NCBI RefSeq assembly: GCF_009496535.1
Contig: NZ_WIDL01000016.1
Coordinates: forward strand, 41,655 to 105,654
Source of the DNA: Stenotrophomonas sp. MYb238
GTDB lineage: Bacteria > Pseudomonadota > Gammaproteobacteria > Xanthomonadales > Xanthomonadaceae
Length of the DNA: 64,000 nucleotides
Direction of reading: 5' to 3'
Positions within the stretch are counted from its first letter, which is position 1. Every line of letters starts with the position of its first letter. Shown one piece after another: positions 35,035 through 42,062 of this stretch. A model generated the notes under the pieces. It worked only from the letters and a program-made list of their open reading frames with translations, was not told the DNA's origin and did no database searches. The position numbers were made by a program, and so were the translations under genes.

Positions 35035-36070
35035 GACCCAGGACTCCGGCGCCCAGCAGCGCCTCGATGGTGGCTTTCTGGCGGGCGGCGAAATCGGCCC
35101 GCTGCGGGATCTTCAGGGTGTCGCCGTCGAGCAGCGCGTTGGGTTTGAGCGCGGTGGCGCCGAGGCCAGCATTGATCGCCGCCTGCGGCAGCCGCGACAG
35201 CACGTGGCCCATGCCCGGGCGCAGGCGCCGCCGGCGCAGGCAGGCGATGTCCAGGTCGGCATAGGCGGCCATCGATTCGCCGGCCGCGGCCGCGGCCAGC
35301 ACCCGGCCCTGGTCGTCGACGATCTTGCTCATGCCGTCGGCGCTGCCCAGCGGGATGTCCACGCCGCTGATGCCGGCGGTGTTGGCCGACACCACATAGG
35401 CCATGTTCTCGATGGCGCGGGCGCGCTTGGCGATGTCCTTGGGCGTCAGCTCGGGGCTGCCGACCTCGCTGGTCGAATGCAGGATCACCTCGGCCCCGCG
35501 CAGGCCCAGCGCGCGCGCGATCTCCGGATAGAGGATCTCCTCCGAGGCGATGCAGGCCAGCCGCCCCAGCGGCGTGCGCGCCACCGGGAATACGCCGTCG
35601 ATGCCGTACACGTCCAGGTATCGGTCCCAGACGTCGTGCGGGCTGGGCGCGTACAGCGAGATCAGCCGGCGGTAGCGCAGGATCTGGTTGCCGCTGTCGT
35701 CCAGGATCACCGACGACTGGAAGTACAGCCCGGGGAAATGCGGGTCGCGCTCGTAGGCGTTGCTGCACAGGTAGACGCCGTTGTCCTGGGCGATGCGGCC
35801 CAGCCGCTCGTACTCGGCGCCGTGCATGTCGAAGCAGCCCTTGGCCGCCCAGCCGGGGATGGTGTCGCCCAGCGGGTAGCTGGTGGCGAAGTACTCGGGC
35901 AGCACCACCAGTTTCAGGTCGGCGCCGATGAAGGCCTTGGAGGCGCGGATCTGGCGGCCGACGCGGTCGATGTTGTCGGCCACCGCGGCGGCGGCGTCCG
36001 CGGGCGTGGAGCAGGCGTTGATCGCGCGGCAGGTGGTCTGCAGCGCCAGCGCGCGGTAGGCATCGGTCAT
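35027..36070 (-). CDS. Nitrilase-superfamily homologue with displaced cysteine
   Basis: A 347-residue cytoplasmic carbon-nitrogen hydrolase-fold protein. The Glu site is KLVVLPEYFATSYP. At the expected Lys site the sequence reads ILRYRRLIS, so Arg stands in for Lys. At the expected Cys site it reads TPLGRLACIASEEILYPE: compared with GxxxxxICYExxFPE, Ser aligns with the nucleophile and the Cys is three residues earlier. The function could be altered or lost. It overlaps DUF1330 (ATGA) and aldehyde dehydrogenase. It shares long similar blocks with the exported copy at 29828, which suggests duplication inside the island. Normal nitrilases here would cleave amides, nitriles or N-carbamoyl groups. 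Confidence 0.82.
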   Translation of the reverse strand: MTDAYRALALQTTCRAINACSTPADAAAAVADNIDRVGRQIRASKAFIGADLKLVVLPEYFATSYPLGDTIPGWAAKGCFDMHGAEYERLGRIAQDNGVYLCSNAYERDPHFPGLYFQSSVILDDSGNQILRYRRLISLYAPSPHDVWDRYLDVYGIDGVFPVARTPLGRLACIASEEILYPEIARALGLRGAEVILHSTSEVGSPELTPKDIAKRARAIENMAYVVSANTAGISGVDIPLGSADGMSKIVDDQGRVLAAAAAGESMAAYADLDIACLRRRRLRPGMGHVLSRLPQAAINAGLGATALKPNALLDGDTLKIPQRADFAARQKATIEALLGAGVLGHD

Positions 36071-36399
36071 GGGGTGGAATCTCCGGTTGCGGATTCGGGA
36101 AGCGGCTGCGCCTGCACGCCGTCGGCCAGCAGCACGCGGAACATGCCGGTGCCGGCGCGCAGCGGCTTGATCGCCGCGTATTCGGGCGAGTGCCAGAACG
36201 CCAGCGCAGCGGCGCGGTCGGGCCAGCACGAGATCACCGTGCGCGCCGGCGCGTGCTCGCCTTCCAGGCTGTCCTGGGCGCCGCCCATCACCAGGTAGCG
36301 GCCGCCGTAGTGGGCCACCACCGCCGGCGTGGCGCGCGCATAGGCGGCAAAGCCCTGCGGGTCGCTGATGCGGGCTTCGATGATCAGGTAGGCGGGCAT
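36067..36399 (-). CDS. DUF1330 family protein
   Basis: A 110-residue protein of the DUF1330 family (dimeric alpha-beta barrel). The start AYLIIEARISDPQGFAAYARATP, then GGRYLVMGGAQDSLEGEH and SCWPDRAAALAFWHSPEYAAIKPLR are diagnostic. The function of the family is unknown; it often accompanies catabolic genes. The ATG at 36399 is 7 nt after the enoyl-CoA hydratase stop; its own stop overlaps the nitrilase homologue start by 4 nt. Confidence 0.85.
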   Translation of the reverse strand: MPAYLIIEARISDPQGFAAYARATPAVVAHYGGRYLVMGGAQDSLEGEHAPARTVISCWPDRAAALAFWHSPEYAAIKPLRAGTGMFRVLLADGVQAQPLPESATGDSTP

Positions 36400-36406
36400 G
36401 GGCAAC

Positions 36407-37186
36407 TCAGCCGAAGCGCGGCGCGCGCTTTTCGAGGAAGGCGGCCGCGCCCTCGGCGAAATCGCTGCTGGCGAAGGCGTCGTCGAACGCGGCCTGCGCC
36501 TGCGCCAGGCCAATGCCGGCATCGCCGCCGAGATGGCCGAGCACGGTCTTGATGCCGCGCCGCGCCTGTCCCGAACTCGCCAGCAGCTGCTGCAGCTGCG
36601 CCTGTTCCAGCGCTTCCAGTCCGTCGTCGCCGGCCAGCTGGTTGACCAGCCCCCAGTCCAGCGCGGTGGCGGCATCGAGCAGGCGGCCGGTCAGCAGCAT
36701 TTCGCGCGCGCGCGCCAGGCCCACGGCAGTGACCAGCCGGCGGCTGTCGTCCGGGCTGTAGACTAGGCCGAGCTTGGCGGGGGTGATGGCGAAGCGGGCG
36801 CGCGGACTGGCAAGGCGCAGGTCGCAGGCCAGCGCCAGGCCGAGGCCGCCGCCGGCGCAGGCGCCGTCGATCACCGCCAGCGTGGTCTGCGGCAGGCGCT
36901 GCAGCTTCAGCTGGGTGCGCTGCACCTGGGCATTGCTGGCGGCGAAGGCGCCGGGGGTGGCCAGCAGCTGGCCCAGTTCGTCGATGTCGGCGCCGGCGCT
37001 GAACGCGCCGGGCACGCCGGACAGCACCACGATCTGGGCATCGCTGGCGGCGATGGCGTCCAGCGCGGCCTCGAGCGCGGCCCAGTGGCAGGTGGCCAGG
37101 GCGTTGCGCTTGTCCGGGCGGTGGATGCCGATGCGGGCGAGCGCACCGTCACGGTTCCAGGCAATCACGGTGTCTTCAGCGATCAT
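36407..37186 (-). CDS. Enoyl-CoA hydratase/isomerase family protein
   Basis: A 259-residue crotonase-fold protein that would hydrate or isomerise an enoyl-CoA. NRDGALARIGIHRPDKRNAL opens the domain; PGAFSAGADIDELG supplies the first oxyanion-hole part, and IDGACAGGGLGLALACDLRLAS the second. In the place of the hydratase Glu pair, PAKLGLVYSPDDSRRL is read, so isomerase or hydrolase activity is also possible. The ATG at 37186 is preferred over the one 18 nt upstream because AAGGA precedes it at 7 nt. It heads the leftward operon facing the GntR gene at 37243. Confidence 0.88.
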   Translation of the reverse strand: MIAEDTVIAWNRDGALARIGIHRPDKRNALATCHWAALEAALDAIAASDAQIVVLSGVPGAFSAGADIDELGQLLATPGAFAASNAQVQRTQLKLQRLPQTTLAVIDGACAGGGLGLALACDLRLASPRARFAITPAKLGLVYSPDDSRRLVTAVGLARAREMLLTGRLLDAATALDWGLVNQLAGDDGLEALEQAQLQQLLASSGQARRGIKTVLGHLGGDAGIGLAQAQAAFDDAFASSDFAEGAAAFLEKRAPRFG

Positions 37187-37198
37187 GGTCGATCCTTT

Positions 37199-37216
37199 TG
37201 TCATATCGTTATAGCA
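37199..37216. promoter_or_regulatory. Candidate operator of the right module, site 2
   Basis: TGTCATA-TCGT-TATAGCA is an imperfect palindrome with 5 of 7 matching arm positions. It lies in the 56-nt gap between divergent enoyl-CoA hydratase and GntR starts, overlapping both leader regions, a suitable place for repression of both. Compare 33208 and 38223. Confidence 0.55.
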
Positions 37217-37242
37217 TTAAGCCAAAGGAGGGTGAAGCGACA

Positions 37243-38028
37243 ATGTCACAGGACACGCTGGCCGCACTGCTGAGTTCCAACGCGCACAAGCTGCTGCGCA
37301 ACGACCTGCCGACGCCGCTCTACCACCAGATGTTCAGCCTGCTGCGCGACCGCATCCTCAACGGCGAGATCCCGCGCGGCAGCCGCATCCCCACCGAGTT
37401 CGACCTGGCCGAGGGCTTCGGCGTCTCGCGCATCACCGCCAAGCGGGCGCTGGACGAGCTGGCCGCCGAGGGCCTGGTCGAGCGCCGCCGCGGCAAGGGC
37501 ACGCACGTCATCCACCGTTCGCGGCCCAAGCCGATGCACAGCCCGCTCACCGGGCTGCTGGAAAGCCTGGAGGTGCTGGCCGAGCACACCCGCGTGCAGC
37601 TGCTGCAGTTCCGCCGCGCGGTGCCGCCGGAGCCGATCCGGGCGCTGTTCGACAGCGGTCCGCGCGACACCCTGGTGCACGCCATCCGCCTGCGCCTGCG
37701 CGGCGAGACCCCGTTCGGCTACTACAGCAGCTGGACCCGCACCGAGCATCCGGAATTCAACGAGGCGCGGCTGGCCAGCACCTCGCGGCTGAAGCTGTTC
37801 AAGACCGTGGGCATCCAGATCCGGCAGGTCGAGCAGGTGCTGTCGGCGGTCAACGCCGACGCCCTCAGCGCCATGCACCTGAAGGTCGAGCCGGGTACCG
37901 CCCTGCTTTCGCTCGAACGCCGCTCCTACGACGGCGACGGCCGCCTGGTCGACCTGCTGGCGGTGCAGTACCGCCCCGACCAGTTCACCTACCAGATGAC
38001 CCTGGACGTGGACGACGCCACGGCCTGA
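37243..38028 (+). CDS. GntR family regulator with UTRA domain, right module copy 1
   Basis: A 261-residue GntR/HutC-type regulator. The winged helix covers about 20-90 (PLYHQMFSLLRDRILNGEIP, then IPTEFDLAEGFGVSRITAKR) and a UTRA domain follows with SLERRSYDGDGRLVDLL and QYRPDQFTYQM. The ATG at 37243 is chosen because AGGAGG precedes it; a frame start at 37198 would put the operator inside the gene. It is a paralogue of the next gene, sharing HPFGYY/TPFGYYSSWTRTEHPEF-type blocks in the ligand domain. Probably autoregulated through the palindrome at 37199. Confidence 0.9.
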   Translation: MSQDTLAALLSSNAHKLLRNDLPTPLYHQMFSLLRDRILNGEIPRGSRIPTEFDLAEGFGVSRITAKRALDELAAEGLVERRRGKGTHVIHRSRPKPMHSPLTGLLESLEVLAEHTRVQLLQFRRAVPPEPIRALFDSGPRDTLVHAIRLRLRGETPFGYYSSWTRTEHPEFNEARLASTSRLKLFKTVGIQIRQVEQVLSAVNADALSAMHLKVEPGTALLSLERRSYDGDGRLVDLLAVQYRPDQFTYQMTLDVDDATA

Positions 38029-38222
38029 GCGGCCGGGCCTTTCTCCTTAACTTCCGCGACACCTGCCCGGCGGCAAGTCCCGCCGGCATCGCCGTGCCCG
38101 CACTCCGCGCCCCCCATGGCGAAGCGATGCGACCTCGCATGCGGTGATGCCACATCGCATCAACGCGCATCGCGCCCGCTTCCCGGCGGCCATCGCCATG
38201 CCCCTTGCCACGGCCATTGTTT

Positions 38223-38240
38223 AGACATATAGATATATCA
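38223..38240. promoter_or_regulatory. Candidate operator of the right module, site 3
   Basis: AGACATA-TAGA-TATATCA is an imperfect palindrome with the same 7-4-7 layout as 33208 and 37199. It lies 28 nt before the GTG of the second GntR gene in an AT-rich pocket (38222-38250) within very GC-rich DNA. Confidence 0.55.
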
Positions 38241-38268
38241 TTAATATCATTTGGCCCGCCGGAGAACC

Positions 38269-39072
38269 GTGGACCCGTTCACCGCCCAATCGCTGAAAGG
38301 CGTGCTGCGCCGCGACCTGCGCGCGCCGCTGTACCACCAGCTCCAGGCCTTCCTGCGCGGACTCATCGAGCGCGGCGAGATCGCCGACGGCGAACGCCTG
38401 CCGCGGGAGGAGGAGCTGGCGCGCTGCATGGGCATCTCGCGGGTGACCGTGCGCCAGGCGCTGCAGCCGCTGGCCGACGAAGGCCTGCTGGTACGCCAGC
38501 GCGGCCGCGGCACCCGCGTGCGCGGCGGCCGCCCGGGCAGCGGCGGCCACGGCATCCCGATGCCGTTGAAGGTGCCGCTGGGCGAGCTGATGCACAGCCT
38601 GGACATCCTGGCCGACCACACCCGCGTGCGCCTGCTGGGCTGGGAGCGCGCGGTACCGCCGGCGCCGGTGCGCGCGGCATTCGGCAGCGGCGCGGACGAG
38701 GCGCTGGTGCGCTGCGTGCGCGTGCGCTACCGCCACGGCCATCCGTTCGGCTACTACGCCAGCTGGACCCGCACCGACCATCCCGATTTCGACGCCGACA
38801 ACCTCGCCCGCGGCTCGCGCATCGCGCTGTTCCGCCGCTGCGGGATCGGCTTTTCCCAGGTCAGGCAGAGCGTATCGGCGCAGCGCGTCGGCGCGCTGCC
38901 GGCCATGCACCTGCAGATGGCGCCCGGCCAGGCCGTGCTGACCCTGGAGCGGCGTGCCTACGGCCGCGACCGGCAGCTGCTGGACCTGCTCGAAATCCAG
39001 TACCGCCCCGACCAGCTGCGCTACCAGATGCGGCTGGACCACGAACCCGACCTGCCGGAGACCAGCGCTTGA
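38269..39072 (+). CDS. GntR family regulator with UTRA domain, right module copy 2
   Basis: A 267-residue paralogue of the GntR protein just upstream. DNA-binding part: PLYHQLQAFLRGLIERGEI, LPREEELARCMGISRVTVRQ and the wing RQRGRGTRV. UTRA part: HPFGYYASWTRTDHPDF and LTLERRAYGRDRQLL. I use the GTG at 38269, which has GGAG 5-6 nt upstream; a TTG further upstream lacks a site. Its stop overlaps the TTG start of the aconitase-family gene, so it is co-transcribed with the dehydratase pair. Two tandem regulators may bind the same operators with different ligands. Confidence 0.9.
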   Translation: MDPFTAQSLKGVLRRDLRAPLYHQLQAFLRGLIERGEIADGERLPREEELARCMGISRVTVRQALQPLADEGLLVRQRGRGTRVRGGRPGSGGHGIPMPLKVPLGELMHSLDILADHTRVRLLGWERAVPPAPVRAAFGSGADEALVRCVRVRYRHGHPFGYYASWTRTDHPDFDADNLARGSRIALFRRCGIGFSQVRQSVSAQRVGALPAMHLQMAPGQAVLTLERRAYGRDRQLLDLLEIQYRPDQLRYQMRLDHEPDLPETSA

Positions 39073-40340
39073 GCGCGACGCTTGCCGAAAAGATCCTCGC
39101 CCGCGCCTGCGGCCGCGCCGCCGTGCATCCCGGACAGATCCTCACCGCCCGCCTGGACCTGCTGATGATGCACGACTCCGGCGGACCGCGGCGGGTCGCC
39201 TCGCGGCTGGAAAAACTCGGCACGCGGGTGTGGGACGCGGACAAGGTGGTGGTGGTGTCCGACCACTTCGTGCCGGCGGTGGACCTGGAGAGCGCCGACA
39301 TCCTCGCCCTCACCCGCCGCTGGGCGCAGGCGCAGGGCGTGACCCACTACGACATGCTCGGCATCTGCCACGTGGTGCTGCAGGAACACGGCCACGTGCA
39401 GCCGGGCATGTTCTGCGTCGGCGGCGACTCGCACTCGCCCAGCGGCGGCGCCTTCGGCGCCTTCATGGTCGGCATGGGCGCCACCGACATCACCGGCGCG
39501 CTGGTCACCGGCGAGGTGTGGCTGCGGGTGCCGCATACCACCCGGGTGCAATTGGACGGCGTCCTCGGCGCCGGCGTCAGCGCCAAGGACGTGATGCTGA
39601 TGCTGTGCGGCGAGCACGGCATGGGCAACGAAGGCCAGGTGTTCGAGTTCGGCGGCGAGGCGGTGCGCGCGCTGCCGATGCACGAGCGCCTGACCCTGTG
39701 CAACATGGCCGCCGAGCTGGGTGCGGAAACCGGCATCGTCGAGCCGGACGCGACCACGCTGGCGGCGCTGGCGGCGGCCGGCAGGCCGTTCGCCGGCGAC
39801 ATCGCGCAATGGCGCAGCGACGCCGACGCCGCCTACCTGCACGTGCACCGCTACGATGCCGCGCGCATCGCCCCGCACGTGGCCGCGCCGCACAGCCCGG
39901 CCAACAGCCGCCCGGTCGGCGAGCACGGCAGGGTGCATGTGGACCAGGCCTACATCGGCGCCTGCACCGGCGCCAAGCTCGCCGACCTGCGCATGGCCGC
40001 GCAGGTGCTGAAGGGGCGCAAGGTCGCGCGCGGCACGCGCCTGCTGATCGCCCCAGCCTCGGTGGCGATGACCGCGCAGGCCGCCGCCGACGGCACCCTG
40101 GCCACGCTGACCGCGGCCGGCGCGATCCTGCTGCCGTCCGGCTGCGGCGCCTGCGCCGGCATGGGCGCGGGCATGCTCGGCGGCGGCGAGGTCTGCATCT
40201 CCACCACCGCGCGCAACTTCAAGGGCCGCATGGGTTCGGCCGATGCGCAGGTCTACCTGGGCTCCCCCTACAGCGTGGCCGCCGCCGCGGTGAAGGGCGA
40301 AATCTGCGATCCGCGCGAACTGCTGGGAGAAGACGCATGA
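39069..40340 (+). CDS. Aconitase-family (LeuC/DmdA-like) dehydratase, large subunit
   Basis: A 423-residue [4Fe-4S] hydro-lyase subunit of the archaeal-type 3-isopropylmalate dehydratase group, which also holds homoaconitase and 2,3-dimethylmalate dehydratase. The start is a TTG overlapping the GntR stop (TTGA); no early ATG exists. VGGDSHSPSGGAFGAF (118-131) is the substrate-binding block, and the cluster ligands are Cys299 (IGACTGAKLADL), Cys359 and Cys362 (SGCGACAG). It pairs with the small subunit that overlaps it by ATGA. It is likely not leucine synthesis: no leuA or leuB is near, and it sits between GntR regulators and a VOC gene. Confidence 0.88.
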   Translation: MSATLAEKILARACGRAAVHPGQILTARLDLLMMHDSGGPRRVASRLEKLGTRVWDADKVVVVSDHFVPAVDLESADILALTRRWAQAQGVTHYDMLGICHVVLQEHGHVQPGMFCVGGDSHSPSGGAFGAFMVGMGATDITGALVTGEVWLRVPHTTRVQLDGVLGAGVSAKDVMLMLCGEHGMGNEGQVFEFGGEAVRALPMHERLTLCNMAAELGAETGIVEPDATTLAALAAAGRPFAGDIAQWRSDADAAYLHVHRYDAARIAPHVAAPHSPANSRPVGEHGRVHVDQAYIGACTGAKLADLRMAAQVLKGRKVARGTRLLIAPASVAMTAQAAADGTLATLTAAGAILLPSGCGACAGMGAGMLGGGEVCISTTARNFKGRMGSADAQVYLGSPYSVAAAAVKGEICDPRELLGEDA

Positions 40341-40834
40341 ACGTGCGCGGCAAGGCCTTCGTATTCGGCGACCGCATCGATACCGACGTGCTCGCCCCCG
40401 GCCCGTACATGCGCGAGCCGCTGGCGGTGCTCGCCAGCCACTGCCTGGAAGCGGTGGACCCGGATTTCGCGCGCGAAGTGCGGCACGGCGACATCGTGGT
40501 CGGCGGCGACTCGTTCGGCATCGGCTCCTCGCGCGAGCAGGCGGTGCAGGCGCTGGCCGAACTGGGCGTGGGCGCGATCGTCGCCCGCTCGTTCGCGCGC
40601 ATCTTCTACCGCAACGCGCTCAACCTCGGCGTGCCGGCGCTGGTCTGCGCCGACCTGGAGGCGGCGCGCGGCGACGAACTGGAGGTGCGCCCGCTCGAAG
40701 GCCGCATCCTCAACCACAGCAGCGGACGCGGATTCGACTGCGAGAAGATCCCCCCGGAACTGATGGAGATCGTGATGGGCGGTGGACTGATGCCGTGGCT
40801 GGAAAAGCGGCTGGCCGCGGAGCGCCGCGCATGA
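40337..40834 (+). CDS. Aconitase-family (LeuD/DmdB-like) dehydratase, small subunit
   Basis: A 165-residue swivel-domain subunit partnering the large subunit. KAFVFGDRIDTDVLAPGPYM and GDSFGIGSSREQAVQALAEL, the substrate-binding SREQ block, are diagnostic; SFARIFYRNALNLGVPALV follows. Length matches archaeal-type LeuD (about 160-170). ATGA overlaps on both sides show a tightly coupled operon (GntR, large, small, VOC). The pair would isomerise or hydrate/dehydrate a branched hydroxy-dicarboxylate. Confidence 0.9.
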   Translation: MNVRGKAFVFGDRIDTDVLAPGPYMREPLAVLASHCLEAVDPDFAREVRHGDIVVGGDSFGIGSSREQAVQALAELGVGAIVARSFARIFYRNALNLGVPALVCADLEAARGDELEVRPLEGRILNHSSGRGFDCEKIPPELMEIVMGGGLMPWLEKRLAAERRA

Positions 40835-41694
40835 GCGCGCCGCGACAGGGCATCGTGCACGCCACCATGCTCGCGCCGGACCTGGCCGCGTTCTGCGCGG
40901 CCTACACCACGCAGCTGGCGATGGCCGTGCAACGGCAGGGCACGCTCGACGCCGCCGACGCTGACACGCTCGACCTGCCGGACCTGGCCGGCGCACCGCT
41001 GGCCTGGCTGGCCAACAGCGCCGGGCAGCCGGTGCTGCGCGTGGTCGAAGACCGCGCGGCCGTGGTCGGCGAACCGATGTTCCGCCATGGCTGGCTGTCG
41101 CTGGAGGTGCTGGTCGGCGACATCGACACGCTCGCCGCCGGCCTGCACGCACCGTTCCGCGTGCTCGGCGCGCCGGCCAATCTGGAACTGAGCGACGCCA
41201 TCCGCGCCGCGCAGGTACTCGGCCCGGCCGGCGAGCTGCTCTACCTCACCCAGGTCAAGGCCGCGGTGCCGCCGTTCGACCTGCCGATGACCCGGGACGC
41301 CGTCGCGGTGCCTTTCATCGGCGTCACCAGCACGCCCGACCGCGGTGCCTCGCATACCGCGTGGACGGCCCTGCTCGGTGCCACCGGCTGGGCGTTCGAG
41401 ACGAAGATCACCGTGCTCAACCGTGCCCACGGCCGGCCGCTGGAAGGCCGCTACCCGGTAGCGGTGGTGCCGATGCCGGGGCAATGCCTGGTCGAGATCG
41501 ACCAGGTCGAACTGCCCTCCACGCCCGCGCAGCGCGCGGCCGGCCTGCACAGCCTGTGCCTGCGCCTGCCCGCACCGGACGCCGCGGCGCTGCACGACGC
41601 CGGCTGGCAGGTACGGCCGCAGCCGGACGGGCGCCACAGCCTGCGCGGCGCCGCCGGCGAGCATGTCGAGTTGATCGTGGCGGTGGACGCCTGA
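40831..41694 (+). CDS. VOC (glyoxalase/dioxygenase superfamily) protein
   Basis: A 287-residue protein with the look of two linked VOC units: GIVHATMLAPDLAAFCAAYTTQLA opens one, and PFIGVTSTPDRGASHTAWTALLGATGW opens the second near 150. Metal ligands of glyoxalases (His/Glu pairs) are not evident, so it may be a metal-free binding protein. In the Pseudomonas itaconate cluster a VOC gene is present too. Its last 38 codons and the next 46 nt are repeated twice in tandem downstream. ATGA overlap with the small dehydratase subunit. Confidence 0.8.
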   Translation: MSAPRQGIVHATMLAPDLAAFCAAYTTQLAMAVQRQGTLDAADADTLDLPDLAGAPLAWLANSAGQPVLRVVEDRAAVVGEPMFRHGWLSLEVLVGDIDTLAAGLHAPFRVLGAPANLELSDAIRAAQVLGPAGELLYLTQVKAAVPPFDLPMTRDAVAVPFIGVTSTPDRGASHTAWTALLGATGWAFETKITVLNRAHGRPLEGRYPVAVVPMPGQCLVEIDQVELPSTPAQRAAGLHSLCLRLPAPDAAALHDAGWQVRPQPDGRHSLRGAAGEHVELIVAVDA

Positions 41695-42062
41695 GACCGG
41701 AGCCTTCTTGTCCGACGGGCGGGGACTTTCCCGGTCGTACGCCGCGGCGCTGCGCGACGCCGGCTGGCAGGTACGGCCGCAGCCGGACGGGCGCCACAGC
41801 CTGCGCGGTGTCGCCGGCGAGCATGTCGAGCTGCTTGTAGCGTCGGACGCCTGAGATCGGGGCCTTCTTGTCCGACGGGCGGGGAGTTTTCCCGGTCGTA
41901 CGCCACGGCGCTGCGCGACGCCAGCTGGCAGGTGCGGCCGCAGCCGGATGGGCGCCACAGCCTGCGCGATGCCGCCGGCGAGCATGTCGAGCTGCTTGTG
42001 GCGTCGGACACCTGAGACCGGAGCCTTCTTGTCCGACGGGCGGGGAGTTTTCCCGGTCGCAC
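41581..42062. repeat. 161-bp tandem repeat x3 made from the VOC gene 3' end
   Basis: Units start at 41581 (160 bp), 41741 and 41902 (161 bp each). Unit 1 is the last 38 codons plus stop of the VOC gene and a spacer with CTTCTTGTCCGACGGGCGGG. Units 2 and 3 keep the same frame and stop (EHVELLVASDA or DT at the end) but differ from unit 1 in several bases. Neither extra unit has a start codon context, so they are not genes. Confidence 0.92.

Noticed and set aside
39069-40834. Leucine biosynthesis leuCD
   Set aside because: No leuA or leuB nearby, coupling to a GntR regulator and VOC gene, and the shorter archaeal-type subunits argue for a catabolic hydratase.
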